DNA of 64,000 nt from Helopsaltes ochotensis (lineage: Eukaryota > Chordata > Aves > Passeriformes > Locustellidae): assembly GCA_013400155.1 (NCBI GenBank), contig VXBM01001214.1:126396-190395 (forward strand). Direction: 5' to 3'. Positions 1-12,090 of the stretch are shown here, piece after piece (positions within the stretch are counted from its first letter, which is position 1; each line of letters opens with the position of its first letter). A program made the position numbers and the translations under genes. The notes under the pieces were generated by a model. It did not search any database. It was given only the letters and a program-made list of their open reading frames with translations, and was not told where the DNA came from.

Positions 1-1618
1 GTATTACTCATTCCTTTGAACGCAAATGAGAGCAGGGTAAAAAAAACAGAAAAGCAAACAATAATTTAAGAAAGATAATTAGATAAATTCCACTGCAGGA
101 TGAAAAGCCTGAGCCTTCTGAGGAAACTTTGCAAAATGTGAGCACCCACAGGTCTGCAGATCTGCTATTCCTGGAAGTCCCTGGCACTGCAGTAGTTCGA
201 GCTGCATCTTTAATGTCAGCTCATCATGAGGAATTTCTATCTTTGCACTGTGACAAAGCCATATAGCTGTTTTACAAAGGGGAAAATGTCAGAAAGGAAA
301 ACAATTCTGTGACAATTTCTCCTGGAACAGAAAAACATCGATGTATTCCATGGGGAATGTCCTTGTTTAGTTCATTCAGTGTTAGGCAGCGAGTCTTTGC
401 TGTCCTCTACATCTTCCTCCCGGCTTGTCTCTGCAGCTTTTCACTCTGCCTGTTTATGGAGACTCACAATGCAACCAGACTTTGTCCTGTGCTTTGGATG
501 AGAATTTTAAACATACAACTGACACCCCTGGGTCACTAAAGGAGAGGAGAGGTTCCCTGTGGCCTCTTCGGACAAAGCAATGGGATGACTCTTTCCACAT
601 TTTCCTACTCCAGTGCAGCTCAGAGCAAGGGAAAATCTGGCACAGTGTCAGTGCCCTGGCTAAATGGGCATGAATCTTGTAAATCTGCAGTGCAGTGATC
701 TTCCTCTGGTGTGAAAATCTTCCTGGAAGGTAAAGGATTTGCTAGCCCTGGAAGTTGCCTTCTGCAAAGCACATTCCAGGTTAATTCCACGCTGTGATTG
801 CAGATCATTTGGCATCCATCTGAGCAGCAGGCAGAGTGTGACACGTTCAGGTGACAGGCAGCTGGCAGGAAATGGATTTAGAAAGGAGTTCCACAGCCCC
901 AAACTGTGGAGGGTTTGTCATTTTCTCATCTGGCATTTCAAAGTTCTAAAGTCTGGCCAAGTCTTCATTTGAGGTTTGGGTGAAAAGCTTGAAATTCCTC
1001 TGATAAGTAGAATTAAAAAGAAATATTTTTCCTTTTTTTTCCCCCTCTTTTCCCAAGTGGAGTATAAATATGTGGGTTTTTTCACTTAATCCTTTGAAAT
1101 CTTAATAAATAAGCACACAGACGTACAGAGTTTTGGTCTCAGAAGCAGATTTCTAAATGAGTGGTGTTCTAAAAAGAATCTTTAGCCAAAGTGAAGTAGT
1201 TTTTTTTTTTTCCAGATGGAAAATACTTTAGATCCCTGCTCTGGCTAGATCTTCAGGCTGTGGGACATGGTTCAGAAAAGCTCTGGAAAGCTCTGAGAGT
1301 TGGACTAAGCTTTAATGAGGCTTTAAATGAGTCTTAAGTTATTTGTGAATGGAGTTCAGAAGACTGCAGTCAAAGCACGATTTTCTGTTACAGAATTTGT
1401 CTTTTTCCTGCTATTTCTTGTTATTTGATCCTTTTTATGCCCAAAGTGTCCTACATACTTTGGCTCATATGCACTAAATCTTTTAATTCAGAATTCAAGG
1501 ATTTAATGGAAATTTAACAGCCAGACTGTTCAGCAATTTGAAGGATTAAGTATTTTTTATATAGAAGAAGAAGTAGTCTTACTTCTCTGTATTAGAGCAC
1601 TACCACTTACTTCCTTTG

Positions 1619-1652
<34 letters not shown>

Positions 1653-4600
1653 CTTATGTTCTGGAAGGATGATGTGAAAAATTTGGTAGCCAAATTCCTG
1701 TTCCAACTAATGTCTGTGTCTAAAAAATTTTTTCTAATAATTTACAAAAAGAATAATGTGGGATTTCAATGCTTTTTATTCTTCTGAATTCCCCAAACCA
1801 CTTAGCTGTGTTTTGACATCAAACAATTCAAGCTTTTCTTCCTTCTGAGAGCTACAACCTCAAGTGCTTTTAGAGCCATCAAACCAGAAACTTGTTTTTC
1901 AGCGAATCATTCTTCCACATAACAGCCCTAGGACCCTTAGCCAACATTTATACATTCCTTATTTGCCAAATAAAATACCATAAACCTCAAGAAAATTTAG
2001 CAGGACATTGAGGATGGCAAAAAAACATGATATAAAAAAAAAATGATAAGGGGTTGGCAAATGCATTCCTTCATTTAGACAAATAAGCATAAAGAATTGC
2101 ACTCACAAAATTTCTGGTAGGCACAACTGTGAGGGACAGGAGAACCACGTGGCCAAGTAATTTAATGTGCATGTGAGGCACAAATCCTTGCACAGCCCTT
2201 CTCCTCCCTTGCTTTGGTAAGAAATCCGTGCAGAAGCTGCCTCCAGCCCCTGGGCTGTGCCGTGCGGGGTGCTACATAAAACAGAGCTGAATTCGGATTA
2301 TTTTGGCCAAGGAATTCAAGGCAGGAGCTCCACATCTTCACTTTGTATTAGGGCCAGAGTCACTGCTGGGAGAGCAGGGTGCCATATCGACATGAAGGGT
2401 TTTGGCTGAAGACCAGTGAGAATTCTGGATTTCATGGGCTTGACAGGGTCTCAGCAATGTCAAAGTGATAGACCAAGACATTCAAAGACTTGTGTGAGTG
2501 CTCAATATCTTCCCAGATTCCCAGACATGGGTACTTAGTGCACACTCATAAATGAACAAGGGACTGGGAATTACCAACTTGGACATTTTTAACATTTCCC
2601 CTCACATGCAAAACCATTAACATGGCTGTTTTTGTGGCTTGTCTACAGCTCAGCAGTGAGAACAGGGGCACATATCACATATCTCAGAAGAGGTGTTCTG
2701 GGAGAACAGCTCTGTTAACACAGGAACCCACAGGCAAAAATATCCTCATATTGGAAGAACAGTAAAGGAAACCTTTTACCAATGACATTGATAAACCAAA
2801 TAATCTGTGGATGGAAGTTCTGAAAAAAAAAATTAAAATGAGTAATAGGGAGAAAATGGAAGTGGATTTAAGGTACGTTAATGAAAGTTTTTAAGGGTAA
2901 ATTGTAGTGATAAGTACTGATTTTTTTCTTCTTTTTTTTTTTTCTATTAGACAAAAACAGGACTATGATTCTTTTTAATAGGTTTTAGAAACATCTGTTA
3001 TGATACCAAACAAAAAGGTACCTAATCTTAAATGACACAGTCTTTTCCATTTAGAATGCAGTTTGCAGAATGAATACCAATCTCTTAGAGAATAATATGC
3101 CACCTCTACTTTATTTATTACAGACATATTGTCATTATCAGCTATGCTGAATCAAGGTGACATCATGTGGGACATAAAGATTGCTTGCTGTGTGAAGTAA
3201 TCAAAGTATCTTCCTTTGGATTATTATAAGATGAAGTAAACTCAGAGAAAAGCTCTCTCTTTCCTCCTTTCTCCTTTTAACTTTCATTGAGTCATGAAGG
3301 CTGATGACCACCATATGAGATGGAAGCTGAACATGACACATTTCTTCCCAGTGTTTGCTATTTTTATTCCTAAAAAAATATTTAAATTTAAATTATTCTT
3401 TAAAATATTTATTTAAAATATTTAAAATTTGTTTTTAAATAAAAATAAAAGCTTTTGGCTAACTTTGGTTTTCTCATGAAAAATATCCCTAAGATGTGCT
3501 TTCCAGCTACTAAAAGAGATCAGGAAACTTTATCTTCTGAGGTCTGGGAAGATTCATTTCACTCAACCCAAGACATCTGCAGAAGCAGTTTTAAGTTACT
3601 GATCCCTCACTTCTGTCTAGTGGCTCCTCCAGTGTTGTGCAACTCTCTCCCCTCTCTCCATTTTTTTTCCCCAAGTAATAACATCTAAAGTTGAAAACAA
3701 GCCCAAGCCAGCAACATCTTTCTCTGCATCAAACTCTTTTTGATTTTCAAGACTAATATAATTCCTTTCTGTCCACTCAGTAGCACCAGGATCTGCATTA
3801 AAATATCATTATCAGTTAAAATGTTCTTCTAAGTGATGTAAGATATTTTATGATTAAATTCCTTCTAAACCACCCTATTTTGTGCTCTGGACAGTCCATA
3901 AAAAAATTATCTTGATCCCTGAACCTATCTTTTATGGATTCATGGATATAGACTTGCTAATGAAATAAATATATAAACTGGCTTTTGCTGTTCAGGGGGT
4001 GATTGGTTTACAGGCAGATTTTTTGTTTATTCAGTGACCCTCATTTGTGTAAGTTAAAGCCATGGCATAGAAAAAGTTATAAAGGAGTTACTGAGATTTT
4101 TGCAACACTGTCCTTACTCTCCTTTTGTTGTACTATCTTCTGAAATATCTGATATACAAAGACTCCTGAAAGCATCTCCCTTTCAGAAAGAAAAGAACAT
4201 GGTGGAGAGAGGGACAGGGAGAGAAAAGAAATGGCAAGAAGACCTTTCACATATAAAGATATTTTTTATTATGTGTGTCTATGTGTCTATATATTTCTCA
4301 TGCCCTTTTTATTTTGTGCAAGGTATTCTTACTGGTTTATAAACACATCTGTGTCAGTACATATATATGAATGCATTTAGAAAGAGCAGAAGGCCTGCAC
4401 TGTGCTCCATGTGTCTTTGCTATTACAAAGTGACTGGTACATTATATTTATTTAAAATCAATATGTCTTTTACAGATACATCCCCGAGCCATTGCTGTCT
4501 TAATGTCCTGCCTCTAAAGAACAAGACTCTCCCATTCAGCCAAAATACAATTTTCTAGCTTGAACTCTTGGATTCAATTTGTTTTTAAAGAGAAGTCATC

Positions 4601-5011
4601 CATAACAGTAATAGATATGGTGGCAGTTTCTTTAAAATGAAAAAAAAAAAAGGCTGTTCTCTAAATTCAAGATAAAAAAATTAGATAAGCGCAGGAGTTG
4701 TGCACAGTACACACAAGCTTATTCTGCTTAATTTCTGAATAGGTGACAGTTTAATATAGCACAAATAACTGAAGTGCCCAGAACTGATATAATCCTGAAG
4801 CTTGCACAGATTGCATCATCTCTTATAAGAAATAGGTGGATGGACATCATGCAAGGACCTCCACTTTCCCCTTGGAAACTTGTTTGACCAAATATCAGTC
4901 CTGCACAAAGGGAGCAATGCTGCCTTCAGGCCTTGGAGAGTTGTTCAGTGGGTCCAGTTCAGAACTCATTTTTGGATGAGACTAGGAGACCTTCTATATT
5001 CTTTTATCAGG
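1..5011. other. Non-coding AT-rich DNA, no gene recognised
   Basis: All frames are broken by frequent stops, and the short open frames (under 100 codons) show no recognisable domain. There is a poly-T run at 1620-1648. A strongly AT-rich patch at 3366-3450 consists of repeated TTTAAA and AAATATTT words. I see no repeat that I can name here. It could be intergenic or intronic, and nothing in the sequence decides between them. Confidence 0.6.
1620..1648. repeat. Poly-T homopolymer (29 T)
   Basis: This is an uninterrupted run of T. On the reverse strand it would be a poly-A tract, but no retroposed gene or SINE body is recognisable beside it, so I call it only a homopolymer. Confidence 0.9.
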
Positions 5012-5236
5012 GGACGTTCAGGTTGGACACCAGGAAGAATTTCTTCATGGAGAGGGTTGCTAAGCGTGGGCTGCCCAGAGAAGTGGTGGAACCACCAACC
5101 CCTGGGGGTGTTGAAGGGATGGCTGGACATGGCACTCAGTGCCGTGGTTTAGCTGACAGGGTGGTGTTTGGTCAAGGGTTGGAAATGATGATCTTGGAGC
5201 TCTTTCCCAACAAAAATGGTTCTGTGATTCTGTGAT
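5012..5236 (+). mobile_element. CR1 LINE, 5'-truncated 3' end
   Basis: The segment runs through the typical CR1 3' region. It starts with the 'ttcaggttggacaccagg' block, then 'agaatttcttcatgg', then a 'gcccagagaagtggtgga' block, then the 'ggcactcagtgccgtggttt' block. It ends in a short array of ATTCTGTG units at about 5219-5236. CR1 is the dominant LINE of birds; copies are usually 5'-truncated and end in an octamer microsatellite instead of poly-A. This copy has no coding capacity. Bases upstream to about 4930 may belong to the same copy but are too diverged to call. Confidence 0.85.
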
Positions 5237-5412
5237 ATGGCATTGGTCCATTTAATACAACTTCATAAAATGGCCAGTTGCGGACACCTGAAGGCAAGCG
5301 AACTTATAAAAAGTTTTCTGTAAGTTCAGAGTAATTGTGCAGAGATACTTTCCCAAAACACTCCAATTCCCAGCAGCCTGTGCTGCAAAGTCATCCTCTG
5401 ATAGATTTTACT
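5213..5412. repeat. Direct duplication, first copy (200 bp)
   Basis: This block recurs at 5414-5613 with the same length and only four substitutions (about 98% identity). A single N at 5413 separates the copies. The block begins inside the CR1 octamer tail. A duplication joined by one N is the usual mark of two overlapping contig ends that were placed end to end, so I regard it as a probable false duplication and not a biological repeat. Confidence 0.9.
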
Positions 5413-5413
5413 N

Positions 5414-5613
5414 AAAATGGTTCTGTGATTCTGTGATATGGCATTGGTCCATTTAATACAACTTCATAAAATGGCCAGTTGCCGACACCTGAAGGCAAGT
5501 GAACTTATAAAAAGTTCTCTGTAAGTTCAGAGTAATTGTGCAGAGATACTTTCCCCAAACACTCCAATTCCCAGCAGCCTGTGCTGCAAAGTCATCCTCT
5601 GATAGATTTTACT
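5414..5613. repeat. Direct duplication, second copy (200 bp)
   Basis: This is the second copy of 5213-5412. The differences are one C/G change in the 'gttgcggacacc' region, one C/T in 'gcaagcgaac', one T/C in 'agttttctg', and one A/C in the run 'tttcccaaaac'. The copy is followed directly by unique sequence. Confidence 0.9.
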
Positions 5614-6637
5614 GCCATGATTTTTTTGTTTTGTTTTGTTTTAATGCAATCACTCACCATCGGAATACTTTGGGACAAAGAGTTTCTCACCTCACATGTA
5701 TTTAGACATCTGTATATTAAATTAAGATAGCATTAAGCTAAACCTGTCAGATTTTGAACGGCATTTTCATTATCAGCTTGAAGCTCAGGCAGGCAAATTC
5801 TTAGGGTTCAGTCATAAATGAACCTTCTTAAAGTAGGAATTGCAGTCTCTTAAAATTTGCAACCTTGATAGGTGGAATATCTTCTGTTAATTCTGGGAAC
5901 AGCAATTCCACATGCAATTGGATTAGTAGTTCACTCGTCCCAGTTTACCCAACAGCTTCAGTTTGTTATTCAGTTTGTTATATGGGAAAAAGTTTCCCAG
6001 CACAGCAGGCGCCTGGTTGGCAAATGGGGCTCTTCCAGGCTGTCAGAAGTTGAGTAATAAAAGGCTGACTGAGCAATTGATCCCCAGCCTCCGTGTAAAA
6101 CCCCCAGTGTGCCCTTTGTCAGATTGGAAATTGGATTGCAGGCCTTGGAATTAAAGAAGTAGTTGGAAGAAGATAAATTTTTAGTATTAGTTCCAATTCT
6201 CAAAGCTTTCTCTACTGCTCTATACCAACATGGCACTCCAACTTCTAAATTTCTGGTGGATCACTGTTTATCAGGTCACAGAGTTACCTAAGTGTTGGAA
6301 CTCTGAATGCTGAAAGCTTCAAGCTTTCTGGATTTAAGGGTGCCAGCCCTCAAGCAGACACTTTGAGCTGAGACCTTGGAAAAGGCATCAAAAATTGAGT
6401 GATAGCACAGAAACAGTGCGTGTGTAGTTTGGATAGTATTGTGTGATCTCACAGGGTGAAAAACTTAGATTTGGGATTTTAGTGTATAATGATACATGGG
6501 AGCCAAAATGGAGAACTTTGGGTGTGGGTGAGTTGTCTTCTTTTGCACCTTCCTCTTCCTTCTTCTTCCCGGACCTGGGTGGTTTTCTGTGATTGGGTGA
6601 AAAGGGTCCACATTGCGAATTTCGTGTGATCACAATT
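5614..6637. other. Non-coding, no gene recognised; small GTTTT tract
   Basis: A short TTTTG/GTTTT simple repeat lies at about 5621-5642. The rest has no named repeat and no coding signal. Confidence 0.55.
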
Positions 6638-7089
6638 GGGTTAGAAACAAATAATATAGATGTCAACTGTTTATTGGATAATTAAGACTTAAATAACCTC
6701 AGATAGACACCATTTTAGCTCACTTTCCCAACTTGTTAGGGAGAGCTCACATGTTGCTCTGATTTTTGCAACCTTTCTGATGTGTTTTGTAGCTATTAAA
6801 ATGGAGTCAGAATCCTTAATGTTTAGGTAGTGCTTTACCTTTCTCACGCTAGTGTTATCTGTAAGATAACGTTTATTTAGGATATAGATTGGTAAATATC
6901 ACATGCCTTTAGATGCAAATTGTATTGACTGACCATCAGCTGGAGACGAGAGGTGTTCACCTTCTCATCCAATCCCTGGCATGGACCTGAGGTCTATTTA
7001 AAAAGGAAAGAATAAACTAAAAGTCCCTTTTTGGATCCTTCTCCTCATTGAGTGTCCTGTGTAGTTCTTGCTGTGCCAAACAGTCCACA
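6638..7089 (+). mobile_element. LTR, family A, copy 1
   Basis: The segment aligns by eye along most of its length with the LTR at 53121-53972. The shared blocks are a 'tctgatgtgttttgtag' region, 'atggagtcagaatcc', 'tttctcacgctagtgttatc', and the 3' end 'gctgtgcc...cagtccaca'. Just upstream of the 3' block lie a TATA-like 'ctatttaaaaagg' at about 6994 and AATAAA at 7011-7016, in the order expected for an LTR U3-R. I see no internal retroviral sequence on either side, so this is probably a solo LTR. The 5' edge is approximate. The sequence resembles songbird endogenous-retrovirus LTRs, but I do not assign a family name. Confidence 0.65.
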
Positions 7090-10000
7090 CTCACATCTCA
7101 TGAGTCTGTAATAGATAAGGATAATAAATTTCAGAGTGTGACTGCAAAGAAATAATGTGTCTTGAGTTTATTTGTCCTGACCTTGGAGCTGGAAAGAGCC
7201 AGGAACTCCAGCACTTAAGTAGTCTAGAAGGCAGGAAAGGCAGCACTTGGGCAAAAATTATTGGATGCTGACATAAATGAACTCAAGCAAGAGACACATT
7301 GAGGGAAACCCAGTTGAGGAAAGATTGCACCAGTCCACACAACCCTTTGCGAATATATATAAACAAACTCTCTAGGAGTAATTTTATTTGTACTGCTATT
7401 ATAAAAATGGAGAAAATACTCTCCAGGGACTTTCCAGTACCTAAATACTGAGACATGTTTAGTTCTTTGTCCATTTTTTTGTCCCGACTGGAAGTTTCAA
7501 TTGTCATGAAATAGAAATGCAAAGGCAGCAAAAATTCATTAACCCTGAGACACAACAAAGAAATACACCTTTGGGTCCATGAGTAGCTGACAAAGAAAAA
7601 CACCAACAAAAATTGTCCTCCAACCTACAGACTGCCAATAAAATGTACAGCAAAAGAAACTTTTATGCCAGAGGCTTCTTTCCAGTAATCTAAGCATCTA
7701 CAGTGAATTCCCTACATGCTGTTCAGTTAAGTTCAAATCATCCGAATTATTGAATATGACAGAGAAAACCATCATCATCTTGAAAAGAGCTGCATGCTCC
7801 TAGGGGCTGTGGAATTCAGGGAACAAAAGTAGTGCCAGGCCCTTCTGGTGCCATCCCACTGATGTCAACAAGCTTCCATCAGCGTATCTGACAGCAGAAT
7901 TTAACTCCTCGTTTTTATGTAAAAGAAGCCTTTATGCTAGGATTAAGAAGCCAGGCCACTGCATGCTGAATTTAAATATGTCACTCCCCTAAGAACTGAC
8001 AGTAGACAGAAGAATAATGTGTGTATATATAAATGAAAACCTATGTTTAAATCTTAAAATTGTTTCTATATATGTATTTTTAAAAAACCCTATTTTGTAA
8101 TCCCAAAAAAATTACTTGCATTTAAGTAAAAATTTAGCAAATGTCTTAAGGAAAAAAAAAAAGTTTAAATAAAAAGGATGTGTCTGGATGTAAGTATCAC
8201 ACAAATGGAAAATGTACTGAATATTCAGAGTTCAGTGTATTATGAAACCTTCACTATACTGAGTGTTTCACGAGTAGCTGTGCGTGAACGGTGCCGTATT
8301 CAGCCACAATGAGAGTCAGCTGAGATCAGAGGCCGAGAACAACAATCTCTGAATAGATGTTCACAGAACACATGAATAGATGTTTCATCCAGCCCACCTT
8401 GGAGAGTTTTCAGCCTTGGTAGAAAAGGCAGACGGGACCACCCAGGAGATCTGTCCCAGACCAGCTTTACACTCACTGCCTGCTGATTCTGATCCCAAAT
8501 CCATTGTGGTAAACTCAGGCACACCTGGTGACACTCCTCCCTGACATTGTCAGGATCTTCCCTGGGATCGAGTCAATCTTTCTAAACTGAAAATCTTCAG
8601 GGACAATTCCCGTTGGAGGTTGGCAATGTAGGAAATTCCAGGGTTCACTCTGAGGAGTCTGGTTGAGAGCAGCCACCCTGTTTTGAAAAGGGTTGGCTGC
8701 AGAGGCAGCAAACACTTTTAAAAATTGGTTCCTGATGCCAAGGAATGCTTCTGATGAAGTCGAATTGTTTCAATGTTTTCAGAAGTGCCTTGTTTCCACT
8801 GAACCCATCCCTACATTAAGAACCTGTGAGACTGCAATAAAATGCAGAATGAAGAACCATCACAGCTCCTGTTTGGGATCTCCTCTGAAGATTGATCTTT
8901 GCAACCCTTAACAAGCGATGCACCTTCACATTGCACACAAAGTGCACAATTTTGAGACATCAAGGAATAAGCCATCAACAGATAGAAAGGTTTTTTTGTT
9001 TTGTTTTGTTTTTTTGTAAAAAAGTATTTAAATGAGGCTCCTAAGACTAAAAGTGTTCATAAATTTAGCATTATGGTAATATTGATCTACCAATCACCTC
9101 TTTAGAGAACTGAGAACTGGTCAGGCAAAGAAGTTTTTAACATTGCTGTCACCAGAAATGCATGGAAAGTCAGAGTTTTGGTTTTTAGACCCCAAGAAAA
9201 GCATTTATATTGACATGCTTACCCTTTCCTTTCCCTAAGGAAGGTGCATAGAAGTGTGTTCCTGATGTAGATATTTTATGGAAAGTGTGCACTGAGCTTT
9301 CTTGCTCAAAGTTAATAAAGGTGAGGAGCAACTTGGAACTGCTTTCTGTGCTATAAATACAACTAGTATTTTTGGCTAATCTCTAGATTTGATTTTTAAT
9401 GTTTTTTTTCCTTACTATAATACTGCTTAATATACATAAATTTTTTTGCACGCATTAGTCCCATTCAGACATAAAATCAAGATATTGGTAATTTACCATT
9501 ATTAACAATTCTCTACCGATCTCAAAGAATAATTTCTTCCCTTTTTTTGCCATTAAAAAAAAAATCTAGCATGATTAATTACACCCTAAGCACCCTGTCA
9601 GCCATGTAAATTATTTCTGTTTGATGCCTCTTCCCAACAGTTGCTCAGTGTCCAGTCTTGCTCTGCGTTTGTAGAGAGCAGCTGAATCCAGCTCCAGCTT
9701 GTCCTCCAAGAAACAAACCAGACAAACTAACAAAAAAAGTGAACTTTTTTAATATGCAACTTGCCTAATCATTTGGTGTTTTTCCTACAGTAATGAATTC
9801 ATTTTTCAAATTCCTGTCAGATATCTATCAATTTAGTGTGAGAATTAAAGAAGAGTATTGCATTCAGTAATCTTAAATCAATTCAGAATTTCTATAACCC
9901 AAAAAACAAATGCCTGACCCAGAGCTACTAAGAACACAAGAAACTGTATCACACTGATTACAAGCTTGAGCAGAAAAAAACCTGCTAAATCTGAAACTGA

Positions 10001-11726
10001 GCCTGCTTTTGTTATGTTCAACTTTATGCCATAGCCTCAGTTCCTAAAAAATGAAAACTACACTGAAAAACTGCACCATCACCATATTATGGATGTTCTA
10101 GGTTTTCCAAGAGAAGTATCTAAGTGTAGTCAATCCTCTCTATACAATCAGGATAAAAGGGATCTTTTTACACTTGAGTCCACCTGATTTTATTTTGTTC
10201 AAGAGAGGATATTGCAAGGACTCTTTTGGAAAATATTCTCTCCCCTTTGGTTTTTATTGGCAGAAATCTTCAAATTGTTTTTTTAGATGGTAATTATCTT
10301 TTCCATGAAGAGTCATTCTCTGTTGATTAGTGTGAAATGTCAGCTGTAATTGAGATGGTTCCAGGATTTTTTTTATTTTTCTTTTTCAAGGCAGGATTGT
10401 CTTTTGTTCTTCACTTAGCACAGAAGCTGCTAAGCCCACTACAAAAGCAGAAGGTGTTGGAATGATTTCATGTGTGAAGTGACATATTTTCATCAATTTT
10501 GAATGCATGTAGACATCAAATTGAAGACAGGCACATTGAGATATCTTCTAAAGCCATGGATATCCAGAACTCTTCCTGATAAAATAAATAAATTTAAAAA
10601 CCTAAAATGCTTTTAATAATAAAGTATATGCAGGAAAATGTAAACTGAAGAGGAGGAAATGACATAAATTTTTCCAAGGATGTACAATATAATTTAACTT
10701 AAAAAAAAATTAACTAGATGTTAGGACCTCAATGCTTCCTTAAAACATAAAAGTTTTGATGCCATTAGACTGAAAATAGCTGACTGACTTTTACTTAAGT
10801 ATAAGAACACTTTCTTGTGTGGAGCATTCAATTGTACCAGAGATTTAAAGTGTGCTTTGTAAATTACAAAAAATATTTGTTAATGGGGTATAAAAAAAAC
10901 CCAAACAAAATTACTCAAAAGCTGGATGTATACTAGGTAGAAACAATTATGACTACTGTCTTATAATGAAAGATCTGAAAAGATACTGGACCTAAGGATT
11001 TCTTTAAATGGAAAAAAATTTTCTTCAATATTTCATTAGTAATTCTATTTTTAACAACAGTGCAAGTTGTGTGTGAATTCTTTTAAAATTTGATATATAG
11101 GGTGATGAATTCTTTTGGAAAAGAAGCAATTAGTAATAAAAGCTTCATCCCATGGTGTGATGCATCAGTTTAAGGCAGACATGGCTTCTGAACACATCCT
11201 TCAACTGAGAAAAATTTCTCTCTCCCATATGTACTTCTTAGATATGTTTGAAATGCTAAATCATCTATTTCCAGAAAATATCAGGAAATGTTTCCAACAT
11301 ATTTCCAAAAATTATTGCAAAAATGAAAAGGATAATAATATTGCCTAGGGTATCATTTAGGAAATGTGGGGTTTGATCCTTTTTTATGCTTTTAACTCTT
11401 TTTGTGTTGTACATGACTTAAAAATCTATTACTGTGCAACAATGAAAAAAATCAATGGTGTCACATTATTTTTAATCACTAAAGAACACTATCATTCCAT
11501 TAGGTTTGGTGTGAAGGTTTTAATCATCCCTAAATGTCTCCTTTTGACTCAGCACATTCTTTCTCTGTAATGTCTCACACTCTGTTCTCACACTCTGTTT
11601 GCTTTTTATTCTGAGATTGGCTTTGCCAGCCATTTTTCAAATCTGGGAGCATGTTCTGGAAATTTGGTGAGCAATCTGCCTGAAGGAGGAACACCACCAA
11701 CAACATAAATTTAGTTTTTGACAAAG
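7090..11726. other. Non-coding, no gene recognised
   Basis: This is about 4.6 kb of AT-rich sequence without an identifiable repeat or exon. It contains a TTTTG/GTTTT tract at about 8990-9016 and several short A-runs. Open frames are at most about 108 codons, with no recognisable domain. Confidence 0.55.
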
Positions 11727-12090
11727 AATCGTAGACCCATGGAATAATTAATGATGGAGAGCACCTCAAGAGCTGTCTAATTCAACATTCTGCTCAAAGT
11801 CAGCTCAGCTCTGAGGTCAGGCCAAATTTCTTAGGTCCTCTTTTAGTCAGGATTGAGGTTGGAGGTTGCAAAAGCTCCTTGGACAACCTGGACCTCTACA
11901 TGACAGTTCACACCACAAAAAAAGATCTTTTCCTTGTGTCTAGTGTACATCTCTCAGTTTATGCTGTTGTGTCTCATCCACCCAGCAGACACCTCTACCA
12001 GATCCCCACACACATTTCCCTTCCTCAGGCTTAACAAATCCAGTTTCCTCAGTTTCACCTCATGGGCCACACGCTTCAGCCTCCCCACCA
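11727..12090 (-). mobile_element. CR1 LINE 3' region, reverse orientation, decayed
   Basis: Read on the + strand, this shows the reversed CR1 order. It begins with an 'aatcgtagacccatggaat' remnant of the octamer tail, then 'attcaacattctgctcaa', then 'ggacaacctggacctct'. Next come a pyrimidine-rich 'cttttccttgtgtc' block and a 'caggcttaacaaatccag' block, and finally 'cttcagcctccccacc'. These match the order of the CR1 3' untranslated and ORF2 terminal region on the minus strand. Divergence is high, which suggests an older insertion than the copies at 5012 or 15625. Confidence 0.75.
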
